A DNA stretch of 64,000 nt, taken from the NCBI RefSeq assembly GCF_009728735.1, contig NZ_CP024636.1, positions 3,847,319 through 3,911,318 of the forward strand, given 5' to 3'. Positions 29,544 through 41,378 of this stretch are shown here, piece after piece (position 1 is the first letter of the stretch; each line of letters starts with the position of its first letter). Under the pieces are notes generated by a model. That model saw nothing but the letters and a program-made list of their open reading frames with translations, searched no databases and was not told where the DNA came from. The position numbers were made by a program, and so were the translations under genes. Source of the stretch: Pantoea phytobeneficialis. Its GTDB lineage: Bacteria > Pseudomonadota > Gammaproteobacteria > Enterobacterales > Enterobacteriaceae.

Positions 29544-29750
29544 ATGAAAACTTTCGTTATCGCTGCTTTACTGGGTCTCTTCCTGTCTACTCCCGCGGTT
29601 GCCAGCACTACTGATTATGCGCAGCAGATGCGAAGCAACAGCAGCCAAGCGGCATCAGGCCCTGTCTACGTCAACCGGCTGGGCGCACCCAGTGATAACC
29701 ACACCGGCGCCAATAGCAGCGCGGCTGAACGGTTATCGTCTCAATTGTAG
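29544..29750 (+). CDS. Small secreted protein, unknown function
   Basis: A 68-residue protein with a signal peptide (MKTFVIAALLGLFLSTPAVA) and a mature chain of about 48 residues rich in Ser, Asn and Ala, with no cysteine and no recognised family. GAGGAG lies upstream at normal spacing. A hairpin follows it. The signal peptide and ribosome-binding site support a real gene. Confidence 0.65.
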   Translation: MKTFVIAALLGLFLSTPAVASTTDYAQQMRSNSSQAASGPVYVNRLGAPSDNHTGANSSAAERLSSQL

Positions 29751-29766
29751 TCCGGTGTGTCGTAAC

Positions 29767-29800
29767 GGGCTGGCGGTGGATTGCCAGCCCGAATTCATTT
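29767..29800. terminator. Possible terminator between the small secreted gene and yjfP
   Basis: GGGCTGGC/GCCAGCCC stem with an eight-base loop and GAATTCATTT after it on the plus strand. The T content is low. Confidence 0.45.
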
Positions 29801-30549
29801 CACAGATGATGTTTGAAAAAACTCACCAGCGCGCACAACGCTGAAGGGGTGATTTTGTGCCCAATCTGCTTCTCCGACAGAAAGGTTAACTTGCCGTCGA
29901 GTTGCGCTTCACGTAATGCCTTCTCCAGCCGCACCGTTTCGGCAAACGGCACCACTTCATCAGCTTCGCCATGCCATAACAACAGAGGTCGGTTCGCCAG
30001 TTTTTCGAGGTGCTGGCTGGGATCATAAGGGGCCAGCGGTGCCAGACGTGCGGCAAAAGTTTCTTTTTGCTCCGGCGTGCGCGCCACCAGCGGTGGAAAC
30101 AGCATATGGCTCAGTTGCATAAAGTAGCACGACCCCATCATACAGGCGACGCTGTGGATCTGCGGATAACGTGCCATTGCCCCCAGCGCCGTCATCCCGC
30201 CCATCGACGCCCCCGCCACAGCAAAGCGTTCTTCCGCAATCCAGTCTTTTTCCCGCAGTGCCGCTTCCAATAGCGGCACTTCGTCGATGTTTTGTCTGAG
30301 AATCTCCCAAAAATGCGTCATGCGGGTTTCGGTATCGCCGTTATAACGCGCACCATGCATATCCGCATCCGGCATCACCACACGAAACCCCGCCTGTGCC
30401 AGGGCAACCGCAAAGTAGCTGTACACCTCTTTCGACGAGGTGAAGCCATGATAAAACAGCACGGTCGGTAAACGCGCCTGCCGCTGTCCCGCGGGTGCCG
30501 CATGGATACACTGGATTCCTGCCAGTGTTTCCGTCGCCAGTTCAATCAT
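29800..30549 (-). CDS. yjfP: Carboxylesterase YjfP
   Basis: A 249-residue alpha/beta-hydrolase, the same length as E. coli YjfP. The oxyanion-side motif FYHGFTSSKEVYSYF is followed by the nucleophile elbow GASMGG, an acid residue in LLWHGEADEVVPF and a catalytic histidine in IGHKITP. It hydrolyses short acyl esters in vitro; the natural substrate is not known. ATG 30549 follows GGAGG and is preferred to the start at 30576. Confidence 0.93.
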   Translation of the reverse strand: MIELATETLAGIQCIHAAPAGQRQARLPTVLFYHGFTSSKEVYSYFAVALAQAGFRVVMPDADMHGARYNGDTETRMTHFWEILRQNIDEVPLLEAALREKDWIAEERFAVAGASMGGMTALGAMARYPQIHSVACMMGSCYFMQLSHMLFPPLVARTPEQKETFAARLAPLAPYDPSQHLEKLANRPLLLWHGEADEVVPFAETVRLEKALREAQLDGKLTFLSEKQIGHKITPSALCALVSFFKHHL

Positions 30550-30646
30550 GTCGCCTCCGTTGAGAATGATTATCACCTGCTCAAGTGTAAACCCTGCACT
30601 TCAAAACGCGAGTCACTTCACATTTTTGTGCGAATAATTTCCACCC

Positions 30647-30673
30647 TAAACCTTTTGCCCAGTTTGCCGTTGA
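30647..30673 (+). promoter_or_regulatory. Candidate FliA (sigma-28) promoter for the Cache chemoreceptor
   Basis: TAAA-N15-GCCGTTGA, with exact class III spacing and six of eight matches in the -10 half. It ends 37 bp before the ATG. Confidence 0.6.
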
Positions 30674-30710
30674 TCTTGTATCCCTTCATCCACATCAACA
30701 TAGGTAATTT

Positions 30711-32642
30711 ATGAAGCGTCTCTCTCTCAGCGCAATGGGTCTCGGCATCAAGCTGTCTGTACTGACGTCTTTAAGCGTAGCCGTGGTACTGCTGACCCTC
30801 ACCCTGACCCTGAGCCACAACGCCGCTCGCCAGCTGGAGCAACTGGCGACTGACGATATGCAAAATCAGGTGCAGGGCATCAGCGAGATGGCCACCATGT
30901 TTAATACCACCCTCTCTGCCGAGGTGGCGAATTACACCCGATTGTTTCAGAGTTTTCTGCCGAAGCGCTTTAGTCGCGATGAAAGCGCCCGCATCCAGGT
31001 GGGCGACATCAACACGCCGACCCTGCGTGCCGGGCTGAAAACCCTCAACCTTGACCAGATTGCGGTGGATGATTTCCTCGATCGTACCGGTGCCGTGTCG
31101 ACTGTTTTCGTGCGTGACGGTGATGATTATGTCCGTATCGCAACGTCGCTGAAGAAGGAAGACGGCAACCGTGCGATCGGCACCCGACTGGACCGCAGCA
31201 GCGCCGCCTGGCGTAACGTCAATCAGGGCAACGTTTATCGTGGCCTGGCTACCTTATTTGGTCACCGTTACATCACGCAATATCAGCCCGTCACCGATGA
31301 CAGCGGTGCGGTGATCGGCATCCTGTTCGTCGGGGTACAAATCGATAAACAGTACGCGCTGATGCGCGAAAAAGTGCTGGCCCGCCATCTCGGCGACAGC
31401 GGGCGCTTCTTTGTGCTGAACGGTGCAGCCGGTGCCACTCAGGGACAATATCTGTTTGATAGCCAGCGCGAAGGCAAATTGCCGCTGTGGAGTGCGGCGA
31501 CACAGCAACAATTGCTGAACGAGCCAAAAGGTCTGGTCGCCATTCCGCTGGACGGTGAAACCAAACTTCTGGCCTGGCAGCAGTTGCCGGGCTGGAACTG
31601 GATTATTGCCGGGGAAGTCAGCCAGGCCAGCCTGCTGGCTCCGATTACCCAAAGCCGTAACCTGTTTATCGCTATAGGTCTGGCGTTGGTGATTGCCTTT
31701 GCCATCGGCTTTATGTGGTACAGCCGCCGGGCCATCACCCGCCCGCTTCATCAGGTGATCCATTTAGCCGAGGAGTATGCGGCAGGGAATCTCCAGGCGC
31801 ATCTCGACTCGACTCGCCATGATGAAATTGGCCAGTTAGTGGCGGCGATTAACGGCATTGGTGATGGCCTGGAGCAGATCGTCGGTCAGGTGCGCCAGAC
31901 TGCACAGCAGATCAGCCAGGGCACCGACAATATTGCCGCCAGCAGCCAGAACATCAGCGAACAGATTGGTCGCCAGGCCAGCAGCGTGGAACAAACCTCC
32001 GCCAGCATGGAACAGTTTGGCGCAACCGTAGCGCAAACTGCGGCCAACGTGCGCCAGGCGCTGGTATTGGTGGGTGAGACTGACCAGACCGTGTCCCTGG
32101 GTGGCAAAACCGTATCACGTTCGGTCAGCACCATGACCGAAATACGCGTCGCCTCGCAAAGCATCGCCGATATCACCCATGTGATTGAATCTATCGCGTT
32201 CCAGACCAATATCCTGGCACTGAATGCGGCGGTAGAAGCGGCACGAGCCGGTGAGCATGGTAAAGGCTTTGCCGTGGTGGCGGCGGAAGTTCGCGCACTG
32301 GCGCAGCGCAGCGCCCAGGCAGCCAAAGAGATTGACGGACTGATCACCCGCTCCATCAGTAAGGTAGCGGAAGGTCATGCCCTGTCTGAGCAGACGCGTG
32401 ATGCCATGCAACACATTGTGGAACATATCACGCAGGTAAAAGCCCTGATGGGTGAGATCAATGTTGCCGCACAGGAACAGGCCGCAGGCATTGGTCAGGT
32501 GAATCTGGCGATGAACCACATCAGCCAGGCTACCCATCAGAACAGCGATCTGGTGACTGAATCTGAGGCCACCGCCCAAAGCCTGAGTCAGCAGGGCCAT
32601 CATCTGACCCAGCTGGTGAGTATTTTTCATCTCAAGTCATAA
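30711..32642 (+). CDS. Methyl-accepting chemotaxis protein with Cache-type sensor
   Basis: A 643-residue chemoreceptor. TM1 is at about 14-34, followed by a large periplasmic Cache-like sensor (about 36-310, containing [20 protein letters not shown] and [20 protein letters not shown]), TM2 at about 318-337, HAMP and the signalling hairpin (tip [20 protein letters not shown] at about 496-515). It ends IFHLKS without a CheR/CheB tether. Cache receptors bind amino acids, organic acids or amines; the ligand here is unknown. No counterpart lies at this place in E. coli. Confidence 0.92.
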   Translation: MKRLSLSAMGLGIKLSVLTSLSVAVVLLTLTLTLSHNAARQLEQLATDDMQNQVQGISEMATMFNTTLSAEVANYTRLFQSFLPKRFSRDESARIQVGDINTPTLRAGLKTLNLDQIAVDDFLDRTGAVSTVFVRDGDDYVRIATSLKKEDGNRAIGTRLDRSSAAWRNVNQGNVYRGLATLFGHRYITQYQPVTDDSGAVIGILFVGVQIDKQYALMREKVLARHLGDSGRFFVLNGAAGATQGQYLFDSQREGKLPLWSAATQQQLLNEPKGLVAIPLDGETKLLAWQQLPGWNWIIAGEVSQASLLAPITQSRNLFIAIGLALVIAFAIGFMWYSRRAITRPLHQVIHLAEEYAAGNLQAHLDSTRHDEIGQLVAAINGIGDGLEQIVGQVRQTAQQISQGTDNIAASSQNISEQIGRQASSVEQTSASMEQFGATVAQTAANVRQALVLVGETDQTVSLGGKTVSRSVSTMTEIRVASQSIADITHVIESIAFQTNILALNAAVEAARAGEHGKGFAVVAAEVRALAQRSAQAAKEIDGLITRSISKVAEGHALSEQTRDAMQHIVEHITQVKALMGEINVAAQEQAAGIGQVNLAMNHISQATHQNSDLVTESEATAQSLSQQGHHLTQLVSIFHLKS

Positions 32643-32697
32643 TGCGGCAGGGGAAGATGGCATACACTTGAGCCATCTTCCCTGAACCGGAGCTACC

Positions 32698-33024
32698 ATG
32701 CGCGTTTCGTTATTTCTGGCCTTCAGCCTGCTGTTGAGCGGCTGCTCGGCACTGACGCCAACTCCCAAAGCGCCACCGCCACCCACCACACATGCTCAGG
32801 AAATTAATCGAGCGCAGAGCTACGGCCTGCCCAAACTCGGTACCATCAGCGCTCAGGTGCGCGGCTCGCCGGATGATGCCCAGCGCGCTATCGCCGCCAG
32901 AGCGAATCAGTTGGGTGCGACGTATTATCAGGTTTTGATGCTGGATGAGACGGTTTTGCCCGGTTTCTGGTACGCCACCGCCATCCTTTATGGCCCCTCA
33001 ACCGGAACAGGCTCGCAGCAGTAA
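32698..33024 (+). CDS. bsmA: Biofilm stress and motility lipoprotein BsmA
   Basis: A 108-residue lipoprotein with lipobox LLSGC (cysteine at residue 16), a proline-rich spacer and a DUF1471 (YhcN-like) domain with RGSPDDAQRAIAARA and ATYYQVLMLDETV. E. coli BsmA (109 residues) affects biofilm and motility under stress. Its last 27 bp overlap the 3' end of aidB on the opposite strand. Confidence 0.92.
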   Translation: MRVSLFLAFSLLLSGCSALTPTPKAPPPPTTHAQEINRAQSYGLPKLGTISAQVRGSPDDAQRAIAARANQLGATYYQVLMLDETVLPGFWYATAILYGPSTGTGSQQ

Positions 33025-34626
33025 CCGCGAGTTAAGATCGTGGCTTAATGGCCGCTGCCCGCGCGTATCGAGAAACTGCTGACACCAGCCATCGGCCAGT
33101 GGCGGTTCAGCCACTTTGAGCAGGATGGCCGCCGTGGCCAGTTGCAACAGTTCCGTCGTGACCGCGCGCGCTTGCCCCTCCTGCACATTGCCGAGACGCA
33201 AACGCAGTTGCCGCCAGCGACGGTCGAAATGACGGTTGCAGCCTTTGACTGTCTCCAGTTCATCACTGATCATCGCCAGCATATCGGATTGCCGGTTCAG
33301 AACCCGTAGCACATCCAGGCACATCACATTGCCGGAGCCTTCCCAGATGCTGTTGACCGGCATCTCACGATACAGGCGTGGCAGTTCGCTTTCTTCGCAA
33401 TAACCAATGCCGCCGAGCACCTCCATAGCTTCGGCCACAAAGGGTATCCCGGCCTGGCAAATAACATACTTGGCTGCGGGAGTGAACAGCCGCGCATAGA
33501 GGCGCTCATGCTCGCTGACCGGGGTTGACCAGGCACGAGCCAGACGCAGCAGCAGGGCTGTTTGTCCCTCTAGCTGGAGCGCCTGCTGTGCCAGCACCGT
33601 GCGCATCAGGGGCTGATCGCTGAGATTTTTGCCCATCACCTGGCGTTGTTGCGCATGATGCAGGGCGATGGAGAAGGCGCGACGCATCAGCCCGTGACTG
33701 CCAAGCGCGCAATCGAAACGCGTCATTCCTCCCATCTTCAGAATCAGACGGATGCCTTCGCCCTCTTCGCCCATTAACCAGCCGATGGCGTCCTGGAATT
33801 CCACTTCGCAGCTGGCATTGGAACGGTTGCCGAGTTTGTCTTTCAGACGTTCAAGCCGAATGGCGTTACGCTCGCCATCCGGTAACAGGCGCGGCAGGAA
33901 AAAGCAGCTCAGGCCACCCGCGGTCTGTGCCAGGATCAGGTGCGCATCGCTTTGCGGCACCGAGAAAAACCATTTATGCCCGACGATACGATAAGTCTCA
34001 CCTGGCCCACGCCCTCCCAGCGGTTCCGCGCGTGTGCTGTTGCTGAGCACATCAGTGCCGCCTTGCTTCTCGGTCATCCCCATGCCAATCAGCAAACCGC
34101 GCTTTTTATTACCGGGTTGATGATGTGCATCATAACGGTCGCTCAGTAACGCATCGCGCCAGTCGGCGTAGGGCTCAGGTAGATGGTTTTGCAGCAGCGG
34201 GATGGCGGCATGGGTCATGGTCACCGGACAAAGAGAGCCCGCTTCTACCTGCGCGTGCAAAATAAAACGCGCGGCGCGCGCGACCATCGCATTGGGTTGT
34301 ACATCGGGTTGCCAGCTCAGATTATGCAGGCGGCTGGCGCATAATCCCTGCATCAACAGATGCCAGGCGGGATGAAAACGCACCTCATCCAGTCGTTCGC
34401 CGCGCGCGTCATAGCGCACCAATTCCGGTGGCTGAGCATTGGCCAGTCGCCCCAGTTCCAGTGATTCGGCACTGCCGAGTTGCAGGCCCACAGAGGCCAG
34501 CCACTCTCGATCCCAGCTGGCACCTTCACGCGCGACAGCTTCGCATAACGGCAGATCGCGGGTGAACAGGTTGCTGTTGCTCAGTGGCTGAGGTTGATTG
34601 AAAACGTTGTGAGTGGTCCAGGTCAT
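32998..34626 (-). CDS. aidB: Acyl-CoA dehydrogenase-like protein AidB
   Basis: A 542-residue flavoprotein (E. coli 541) of the acyl-CoA dehydrogenase family with GMGMTEKQGGTDV, GHKWFFSVPQSDA and EVLGGIGYCEESELPRLYRE. E. coli AidB is part of the Ada adaptive response, binds DNA, and limits alkylation damage by some agents. The region just upstream was not seen to contain an obvious Ada box. It is convergent with and overlaps bsmA. Confidence 0.96.
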   Translation of the reverse strand: MTWTTHNVFNQPQPLSNSNLFTRDLPLCEAVAREGASWDREWLASVGLQLGSAESLELGRLANAQPPELVRYDARGERLDEVRFHPAWHLLMQGLCASRLHNLSWQPDVQPNAMVARAARFILHAQVEAGSLCPVTMTHAAIPLLQNHLPEPYADWRDALLSDRYDAHHQPGNKKRGLLIGMGMTEKQGGTDVLSNSTRAEPLGGRGPGETYRIVGHKWFFSVPQSDAHLILAQTAGGLSCFFLPRLLPDGERNAIRLERLKDKLGNRSNASCEVEFQDAIGWLMGEEGEGIRLILKMGGMTRFDCALGSHGLMRRAFSIALHHAQQRQVMGKNLSDQPLMRTVLAQQALQLEGQTALLLRLARAWSTPVSEHERLYARLFTPAAKYVICQAGIPFVAEAMEVLGGIGYCEESELPRLYREMPVNSIWEGSGNVMCLDVLRVLNRQSDMLAMISDELETVKGCNRHFDRRWRQLRLRLGNVQEGQARAVTTELLQLATAAILLKVAEPPLADGWCQQFLDTRGQRPLSHDLNSRLLLRACSG

Positions 34627-34711
34627 AACGGCTCCTCGCGCTTACCCGTCACACTAAGTATGAGGACGACGCGCAGTTATGCCTGGCACAGAAACTAATT
34701 TGCGGTGGGGA

Positions 34712-35446
34712 TCACGCCTGACGTTGGCGTACGGCCTCAAACAGGCAAATGCCGGTGGCTACCGAGACGTTGAGGGAGGAGACGCTGCCCGCCATCGGAA
34801 TGCTGATCAGTTCATCGCAATGTTCACGGGTCAGACGGCGCATGCCCTCACCTTCCGCCCCCATCACCAGCGCCAGGGACGCCGGCAGCTTGCTCTGATA
34901 CAACGTATGATCGGCTTCACCGGCGGTACCGACGATCCAGACCTGATATTCCTGGAGCAGACGCATGGTGCGCGCCAGGTTGGTGACACGAATCAACGGG
35001 ACGTTTTCTGCGGCGCCACAAGCCACTTTCTTCGCCGTCGCATTCAGTTGCGCCGAGCGATCTTTTGGCACGATCACCGCGTGCACACCAGCCGCATCGG
35101 CACTGCGCAGGCAGGCACCGAGGTTATGCGGATCGGTAACACCATCAAGGATCAACAGGAACGGATTCTCAATGGATTCCAGCAGATCCGGGAGATCCCC
35201 TTCCTGATAATTTTTACCCGGCTTCACGCGCGCCACGATACCCTGATGTACCCCGCCTTCTGCCTGACTATCGAGCCACTGGCGGTTCGCGACTTGCACG
35301 GCAATTCCCTGAGCTTCCAATGCAGCGATCAGCGGTTGCAGGCGACGATCGTCACGGCCTTTGAGGATAAAGACTTCCTGAAAACGCTGGGGGTCACGCT
35401 CCAGCAACGCCTGCACGGCATGGATACCAAAAATTATTTCACTCAT
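34712..35446 (-). CDS. rlmB: 23S rRNA Gm2251 2'-O-methyltransferase RlmB
   Basis: A 244-residue SPOUT methyltransferase (E. coli 243). It methylates G2251 in the P loop of 23S rRNA. An N-terminal L30e-like RNA-binding domain is followed by the knotted domain with [20 protein letters not shown] and [18 protein letters not shown]. It lies downstream of rnr, separated by an inverted repeat. Confidence 0.96.
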   Translation of the reverse strand: MSEIIFGIHAVQALLERDPQRFQEVFILKGRDDRRLQPLIAALEAQGIAVQVANRQWLDSQAEGGVHQGIVARVKPGKNYQEGDLPDLLESIENPFLLILDGVTDPHNLGACLRSADAAGVHAVIVPKDRSAQLNATAKKVACGAAENVPLIRVTNLARTMRLLQEYQVWIVGTAGEADHTLYQSKLPASLALVMGAEGEGMRRLTREHCDELISIPMAGSVSSLNVSVATGICLFEAVRQRQA

Positions 35447-35474
35447 TACTTAGCTCAAGGTTGGATGTCGAACA

Positions 35475-35532
35475 GTAGCGGCGCAATTCATTGCGCGCTT
35501 TGTAAAATCTGCGCGCTAAATCGCACCGCTAC
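35475..35532. repeat. Imperfect long inverted repeat, pair of diverged REP-like units
   Basis: GTAGCGGCGCAATTCATTGCGCGC (35475-35498, split here: GTAGCGGCGC then AATTCATTGCGCGC) is mirrored by GCGCGCTAAATCGC and ACCGCTAC (35511-35532). The arms are imperfect. It resembles two opposed copies of the GGCGCGAT palindrome and lies between rnr and rlmB. Confidence 0.65.
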
Positions 35533-35556
35533 GAAATGTGCCGGAACTTTATGGCA

Positions 35557-37995
35557 TCAGGCTTCGCTGGTTTTCTTCTTCGCCGCACGCTTCGCTTTTG
35601 TGGCGGCGGCGATTTTACGGGTTTTTTCGGAGACTTTTTTGCTTTTTTTCTCGCTTTTCGCTTTGGCCGGTTTTTTCTTGCCACTGCGGAAAGCCTCATC
35701 CGGCTCGAAATTCACGCTTTTACCGGCGTCACGGCGACGCTTCGCCGGAGGCTTGCCGCCACGCTTCTCGCGCTCACGGACGGTTTTGCCCTCACCACGC
35801 GGCACACGCTTGCTGGAAATCAGCGCGAAGTCGATTTTGCGTTCATCCATATGCACCGCTTCAACCCGTACTTCTACCGCGTCACCGAGACGATAAGTAC
35901 GTCCGCCGGACTCGCCGATCAGGCGTTGGCCCACCGGATCGAAACGATAGTAATCATTATCCAGCGATGACACATGCACCAGACCATCGATAAACAAATC
36001 GTTGAGACGCACGAAGAAACCAAAACCGGTCACGCTGGAGATCACACCGTTAAAGACGTTACCCACCTGATCCTGCATAAAGTCGCATTTCAGCCAGTCG
36101 GCGACGTCACGGGTGGCTTCGTCAGCACGGCGCTCAGTCATCGAGCAGTGCTGACCGAGTTGCAGCATCTGCTGCATGTCGTAGTGATAACCGCCGGTAG
36201 CCGTGGTGTTGCCCTTCTCTTCACCCTGCTCTTTCGCCAGCAGATACTTGATAGCGCGATGCAGCAGCAGATCCGGGTAGCGGCGAATCGGCGAAGTAAA
36301 GTGTGCATACGACGCCAGCGCGAGGCCAAAGTGGCCGCGGTTTTCCGGGTCGTACACCGCTTGTTTCATCGAACGCAGCAGCATGGTTTGCAGCATTTCC
36401 GCGTCCGGTCGATCGGCTATTTGCGTCAGCAACTCGGCATAATCGATCGGCTGCGGTTTGCTGCCACCCGGCAGGCTCAGACCCAGTTCGTTGAGCACGG
36501 TGCGGAAACTGGTGATGCTGTCATCACTGGGACGATCGTGATCGCGGAACAACGCGGGTTCTTCGTTCTTCTCAACAAAGCGCGCTGAAGCGATGTTAGC
36601 GAGGATCATGCACTCTTCAATCAGCTTGTGCGCATCGTTACGGACCGTGCGCTCGACACGTTCAATGCGGCGATCGGCGTTGAAGATAAATTTGGCTTCT
36701 TCGGTTTCAAACGAGATGCCGCCACGCTGTTCACGCGCCTTTTCCAGCACCTGGTACATCCGATGCAACTCTTCAAGATGCTTCACCAGCGGAGCATATT
36801 GCTCACGCAGCTCCGGGTTACCTTGCAGAATGTTCCACACTTTGGTGTAGGTCAGACGTGCGTGTGAATTCATCACCGCTTCATAGTGTTTGTAACCGGT
36901 GAGTTTACCGCTGGCGGAGATGGTCATTTCACACACCATACACAGGCGATCGACCTGCGGATTCAGTGAGCACAGACCATTCGACAGCACTTCCGGCAGC
37001 ATCGGGACAACCTGGGACGGGAAATAGACCGACGTGCCGCGCTGGTGCGCTTCGTTGTCCAGCGCCGTGCCCGGACGCACGTAATAGCTGACATCGGCAA
37101 TCGCTACCCATAAGCGCCAGCCGCCACCGCGTTTTTTCTCGCAGTAGACCGCATCGTCGAAATCGCGTGCATCTTCACCATCAATGGTGACTAACGGCAG
37201 TTGGCGCAAATCGACACGGCCTTTCTTCGCCGCTTCTGGTACTTCTTCTTTCAGTTGAGCGATCTGCTTTTCTACCGCTTCCGGCCAAACATGGGGGATT
37301 TCATGGGTGCGCAGCGCCATATCAACGGCCAGACCGGTTCCCATGTTGTCACCAAGCACTTCGGTGACTTTACCCAATGCCTTGGTACGACGTGTTGGGC
37401 GCTGGGTGATCTCCACCACCACCACGGATCCCATACGCGCATTCAGCGTCTGGTCCTGCGGGATCAGGATATCAAAGCTCAGACGGCTGTCGTCCGGCAC
37501 CACAAACCCCGTGCCGGCATCGGTAAAGTAACGACCAACAATCTGGCTGTTGCGCGGTTCCAGTACCCGCACCACGCGTGCCTCGCGGCGGCCTTTACGA
37601 TCCGCACCGCCAGGTTGTGCCAGAATCACGTCGCCGTGCAGACACAATTTCAACTGCTCTGCGGAGAGATAGAAATCATCTTTCTGTCCTTCCACACGCA
37701 GGAAACCATAGCCATCACGGTGGCCAATGACTTTACCGCGTAGCAGATCGAGACGTTCTGGCAGGGCGTAACATTGACGACGGGTAAATACCAGTTGACC
37801 ATCGCGTTCCATCGCACGCAGACGACGACGCAACGCTTCCAGCTGCTCCTCGCTGGTGATGTTAAGTTCCTGCGCGATGTCCTCGCGGTTGGCAGGTTTT
37901 TCACGCTTTTCTAGTAGCGCGAGGATAAATTCCCGACTTGGAATCGGGTTTTCATATTTTTCAGCTTCTCTGTCCTGAAAAGGGTCTTTTGACAT
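35557..37995 (-). CDS. rnr: Ribonuclease R
   Basis: An 812-residue processive 3'-5' exoribonuclease (E. coli 813) that degrades structured RNA and helps tmRNA quality control. Order: N-terminal helix-turn-helix and cold-shock domains, the RNB catalytic domain with [18 protein letters not shown] (acidic metal ligands) near residues 270-290, an S1 domain ([22 protein letters not shown]), and a lysine-rich tail. It follows nsrR by 16 bp and is probably co-transcribed with it. Confidence 0.97.
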   Translation of the reverse strand: MSKDPFQDREAEKYENPIPSREFILALLEKREKPANREDIAQELNITSEEQLEALRRRLRAMERDGQLVFTRRQCYALPERLDLLRGKVIGHRDGYGFLRVEGQKDDFYLSAEQLKLCLHGDVILAQPGGADRKGRREARVVRVLEPRNSQIVGRYFTDAGTGFVVPDDSRLSFDILIPQDQTLNARMGSVVVVEITQRPTRRTKALGKVTEVLGDNMGTGLAVDMALRTHEIPHVWPEAVEKQIAQLKEEVPEAAKKGRVDLRQLPLVTIDGEDARDFDDAVYCEKKRGGGWRLWVAIADVSYYVRPGTALDNEAHQRGTSVYFPSQVVPMLPEVLSNGLCSLNPQVDRLCMVCEMTISASGKLTGYKHYEAVMNSHARLTYTKVWNILQGNPELREQYAPLVKHLEELHRMYQVLEKAREQRGGISFETEEAKFIFNADRRIERVERTVRNDAHKLIEECMILANIASARFVEKNEEPALFRDHDRPSDDSITSFRTVLNELGLSLPGGSKPQPIDYAELLTQIADRPDAEMLQTMLLRSMKQAVYDPENRGHFGLALASYAHFTSPIRRYPDLLLHRAIKYLLAKEQGEEKGNTTATGGYHYDMQQMLQLGQHCSMTERRADEATRDVADWLKCDFMQDQVGNVFNGVISSVTGFGFFVRLNDLFIDGLVHVSSLDNDYYRFDPVGQRLIGESGGRTYRLGDAVEVRVEAVHMDERKIDFALISSKRVPRGEGKTVREREKRGGKPPAKRRRDAGKSVNFEPDEAFRSGKKKPAKAKSEKKSKKVSEKTRKIAAATKAKRAAKKKTSEA

Positions 37996-38011
37996 TACGG
38001 TTCCTCCGATG

Positions 38012-38455
38012 TCATTTTTGATGGATTGCCACCGGCGGTTCGGACAATAAAATTTGGTACAAAGGGTCGTTACCTTTGACGAGATCGGCCAGGGTGTAGT
38101 TATCCAGTTCTTTCAGAAATAACTGGACCGCATCGTTCAAGGCTTTACGCAAGCGACAGGCTGGCGTAATCGAACATTCACTACAATTAACCAATTGTAA
38201 TGGCTCCATTTTTCTTACAACGTCGCCAATGACAATTTTTTCCGGGTCCATGCCTAAACGAATTCCGCCGTTTTTACCGCGCGTTGCGGCCACAAACCCG
38301 GCCCGACTGAGTTGGTTGATGATTTTGACCATGTGATTACGCGACACCCCGTAGGTATCGGTCACTTCGGTAATGTTGGTCTGTCTGCCTTCCGGCAACG
38401 TCGCCATGTAAATCAGAGCGCGCAGACCATAATCAGTAAAACTTGTAAGCTGCAC
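38012..38455 (-). CDS. nsrR: Nitric-oxide-sensing repressor NsrR
   Basis: A 147-residue Rrf2-family regulator that uses an Fe-S cluster to sense NO and represses NO-detoxification genes such as hmp. The N-terminal winged helix ([34 protein letters not shown]) is well conserved. Cluster cysteines are Cys91, Cys94 and Cys100 (CX2CX5C), two residues tighter than the E. coli CX4CX5C. The start codon is GTG, five bases after TGAGG. The C-terminal tail differs from E. coli. Confidence 0.95.
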   Translation of the reverse strand: MQLTSFTDYGLRALIYMATLPEGRQTNITEVTDTYGVSRNHMVKIINQLSRAGFVAATRGKNGGIRLGMDPEKIVIGDVVRKMEPLQLVNCSECSITPACRLRKALNDAVQLFLKELDNYTLADLVKGNDPLYQILLSEPPVAIHQK

Positions 38456-38618
38456 ATTTACCTCAGTAAATCATCGGATGTTATTGTTATGCGCCAGCGG
38501 GCGTGGTGTTTAATTATGATGATAAACCAGTGTGTGAAGGCCGGTGCGTTTTTTTCAGGCAACTATCGATATTTGCAAGAAAAAATGGTGTGAGCGGAGT
38601 CAAAGAGCAGATAAGCAG

Positions 38619-38639
38619 AGGCCGGACAGAGTCCGGCCT
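38619..38639. terminator. Hairpin after purA
   Basis: AGGCCGGAC/GTCCGGCCT stem with a three-base loop just beyond the purA stop. No strong T-run follows on the minus strand. Confidence 0.5.
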
Positions 38640-38646
38640 GAGGGGA

Positions 38647-39966
<1,320 letters not shown>

Positions 39967-40114
39967 TTAAAAATGGATTCTACCACCTGATTTTCTCACT
40001 TTCAGCTCTTTTAGCATACGATTGCGTGGTTTTTTGCCTGAGTTTTGATCGATACAACATCTTGGGGGAAAATTGACTGCGAGACACAATGCCGCTCAGT
40101 CAGAACGCGCATTT

Positions 40115-40312
40115 TTAGCTCGCATGGACGCTAACCATGTAATAAATCACCACACCAGCAACCACCAGGCCGCCACCAAACCGATGTAACAAACGATCCG
40201 GCATCTGTGCCATTGCCAGAATCATACGCCGCCAGATACGCGGTAAAAACATCGGTCCCAGCCCTTCCAGAACCAGCACCAAAGCCAGTGCCATCCAGAT
40301 GGTTGTGTTCAT
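40115..40312 (-). CDS. yjeT: DUF2065 inner-membrane protein YjeT
   Basis: A 65-residue protein with two hydrophobic segments, IWMALALVLVLEGLGPM and GGGLVVAGVVIYYMV, matching E. coli YjeT. Two adjacent ATG codons (40315 and 40312) are possible; 40312 gives the E. coli length and better spacing from GGGGA. It lies between hflC and purA. Function unknown. Confidence 0.9.
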   Translation of the reverse strand: MNTTIWMALALVLVLEGLGPMFLPRIWRRMILAMAQMPDRLLHRFGGGLVVAGVVIYYMVSVHAS

Positions 40313-40324
40313 CATTCTTTCCCC

Positions 40325-40354
40325 AAAAAAAAGGCCGACATCATTGTCGGCCTT
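40325..40354 (-). terminator. Terminator of the hfq-hflX-hflK-hflC operon
   Basis: AAGGCCGACA/TGTCGGCCTT stem followed on the minus strand by eight T residues, 16 bp after the hflC stop and immediately before yjeT. Confidence 0.93.
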
Positions 40355-40370
40355 AAATTTATATCAGTTA

Positions 40371-41375
40371 TTAACGCGTGGCGTTAGAGGGGGCCTTCAT
40401 ATAACGGAAGAAATCGCTATCCGGGCTTAAAACCAGAATATCCTGATTATCCGCAAAGCTGTTCTCGTAAGCACGCAGACTGCGGATAAAGGCGTAGAAA
40501 TCCGGATCCTGACTGAATGCATCAGCAAACAGTTTCGCCGCTTCAGCATCCCCTTCACCGCGGGTGATCAACGCCTGACGCTGCGCTTCAGCCAGCGTAC
40601 GGGTTACCTGATAATCCGCCTGAGCACGCAATTTTTCCGCCTCTTCCTGGCCTTGTGAACGCTGACTACGCGCAACCGCTTCACGCTCAGCGCGCATACG
40701 GTTGTAAATAGCGTCAGACACTTCTGTCGGCAGGTTGATCTGCTTAATGCGTACGTCGACCACCTCAATACCCAGCGCCGCCATACTGTTCGGGTTCGGT
40801 GCCGGTTCATTGCTGTTGGTTTCACGCTCCACGCGTGCTGCCGCGTTGGCAATCGCGTCGTCGGCCGCTGGCGTCTGAACTTCGTCATCGTTGCCCGCGC
40901 TACCGGTGTTCAGCGCATCGCGAACATCAGTGGTCAAACGACCACGGGAGTCAGTCACGATGTCTTTCACGTCCAGACGTCCCATTTCAGAACGCAGACG
41001 GTCGCTGAATTTACGTTTCAGCAGCACTTCAGCCTGCGAAACGTCACCACCACCCGTTGCCAGGTAGTAACGGCTGAAATCGCTGATACGCCATTTGATG
41101 TAGGAATCAACAATCAGATCTTTTTTCTCTTTGGTGACAAAACGATCTGCCTGGTTGTCCATCGTCTGAATACGTGCGTCCAGCGATTTCACAGTTTCAA
41201 TAAACGGGATCTTGAAATGCAGACCCGGCGCGTACACCAGCGGTTTGTTTTCGCTGTCACGCAGAACCTTGCCGAAACGCAACACGATACCGCGCTGGCC
41301 TTCCTGTACCACGAACAGTGACGCGTAAAGCACCACCAGCACTACGATAATTACGGCGATAATTGGCTTACGCAT
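40371..41375 (-). CDS. hflC: FtsH-associated SPFH protein HflC
   Basis: A 334-residue SPFH/prohibitin-like protein (E. coli 334). One N-terminal membrane segment is followed by a large periplasmic domain. With HflK it forms the cage that surrounds FtsH and modulates degradation of membrane and soluble substrates. It starts 3 bp after the hflK stop. Confidence 0.97.
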   Translation of the reverse strand: MRKPIIAVIIVVLVVLYASLFVVQEGQRGIVLRFGKVLRDSENKPLVYAPGLHFKIPFIETVKSLDARIQTMDNQADRFVTKEKKDLIVDSYIKWRISDFSRYYLATGGGDVSQAEVLLKRKFSDRLRSEMGRLDVKDIVTDSRGRLTTDVRDALNTGSAGNDDEVQTPAADDAIANAAARVERETNSNEPAPNPNSMAALGIEVVDVRIKQINLPTEVSDAIYNRMRAEREAVARSQRSQGQEEAEKLRAQADYQVTRTLAEAQRQALITRGEGDAEAAKLFADAFSQDPDFYAFIRSLRAYENSFADNQDILVLSPDSDFFRYMKAPSNATR

Positions 41376-41378
41376 CGA

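Noticed and set aside
34679..35896. 405-codon plus-strand frame opposite rlmB and rnr
   Set aside because: It is antisense to two well-matched core genes and its translation resembles no protein family.
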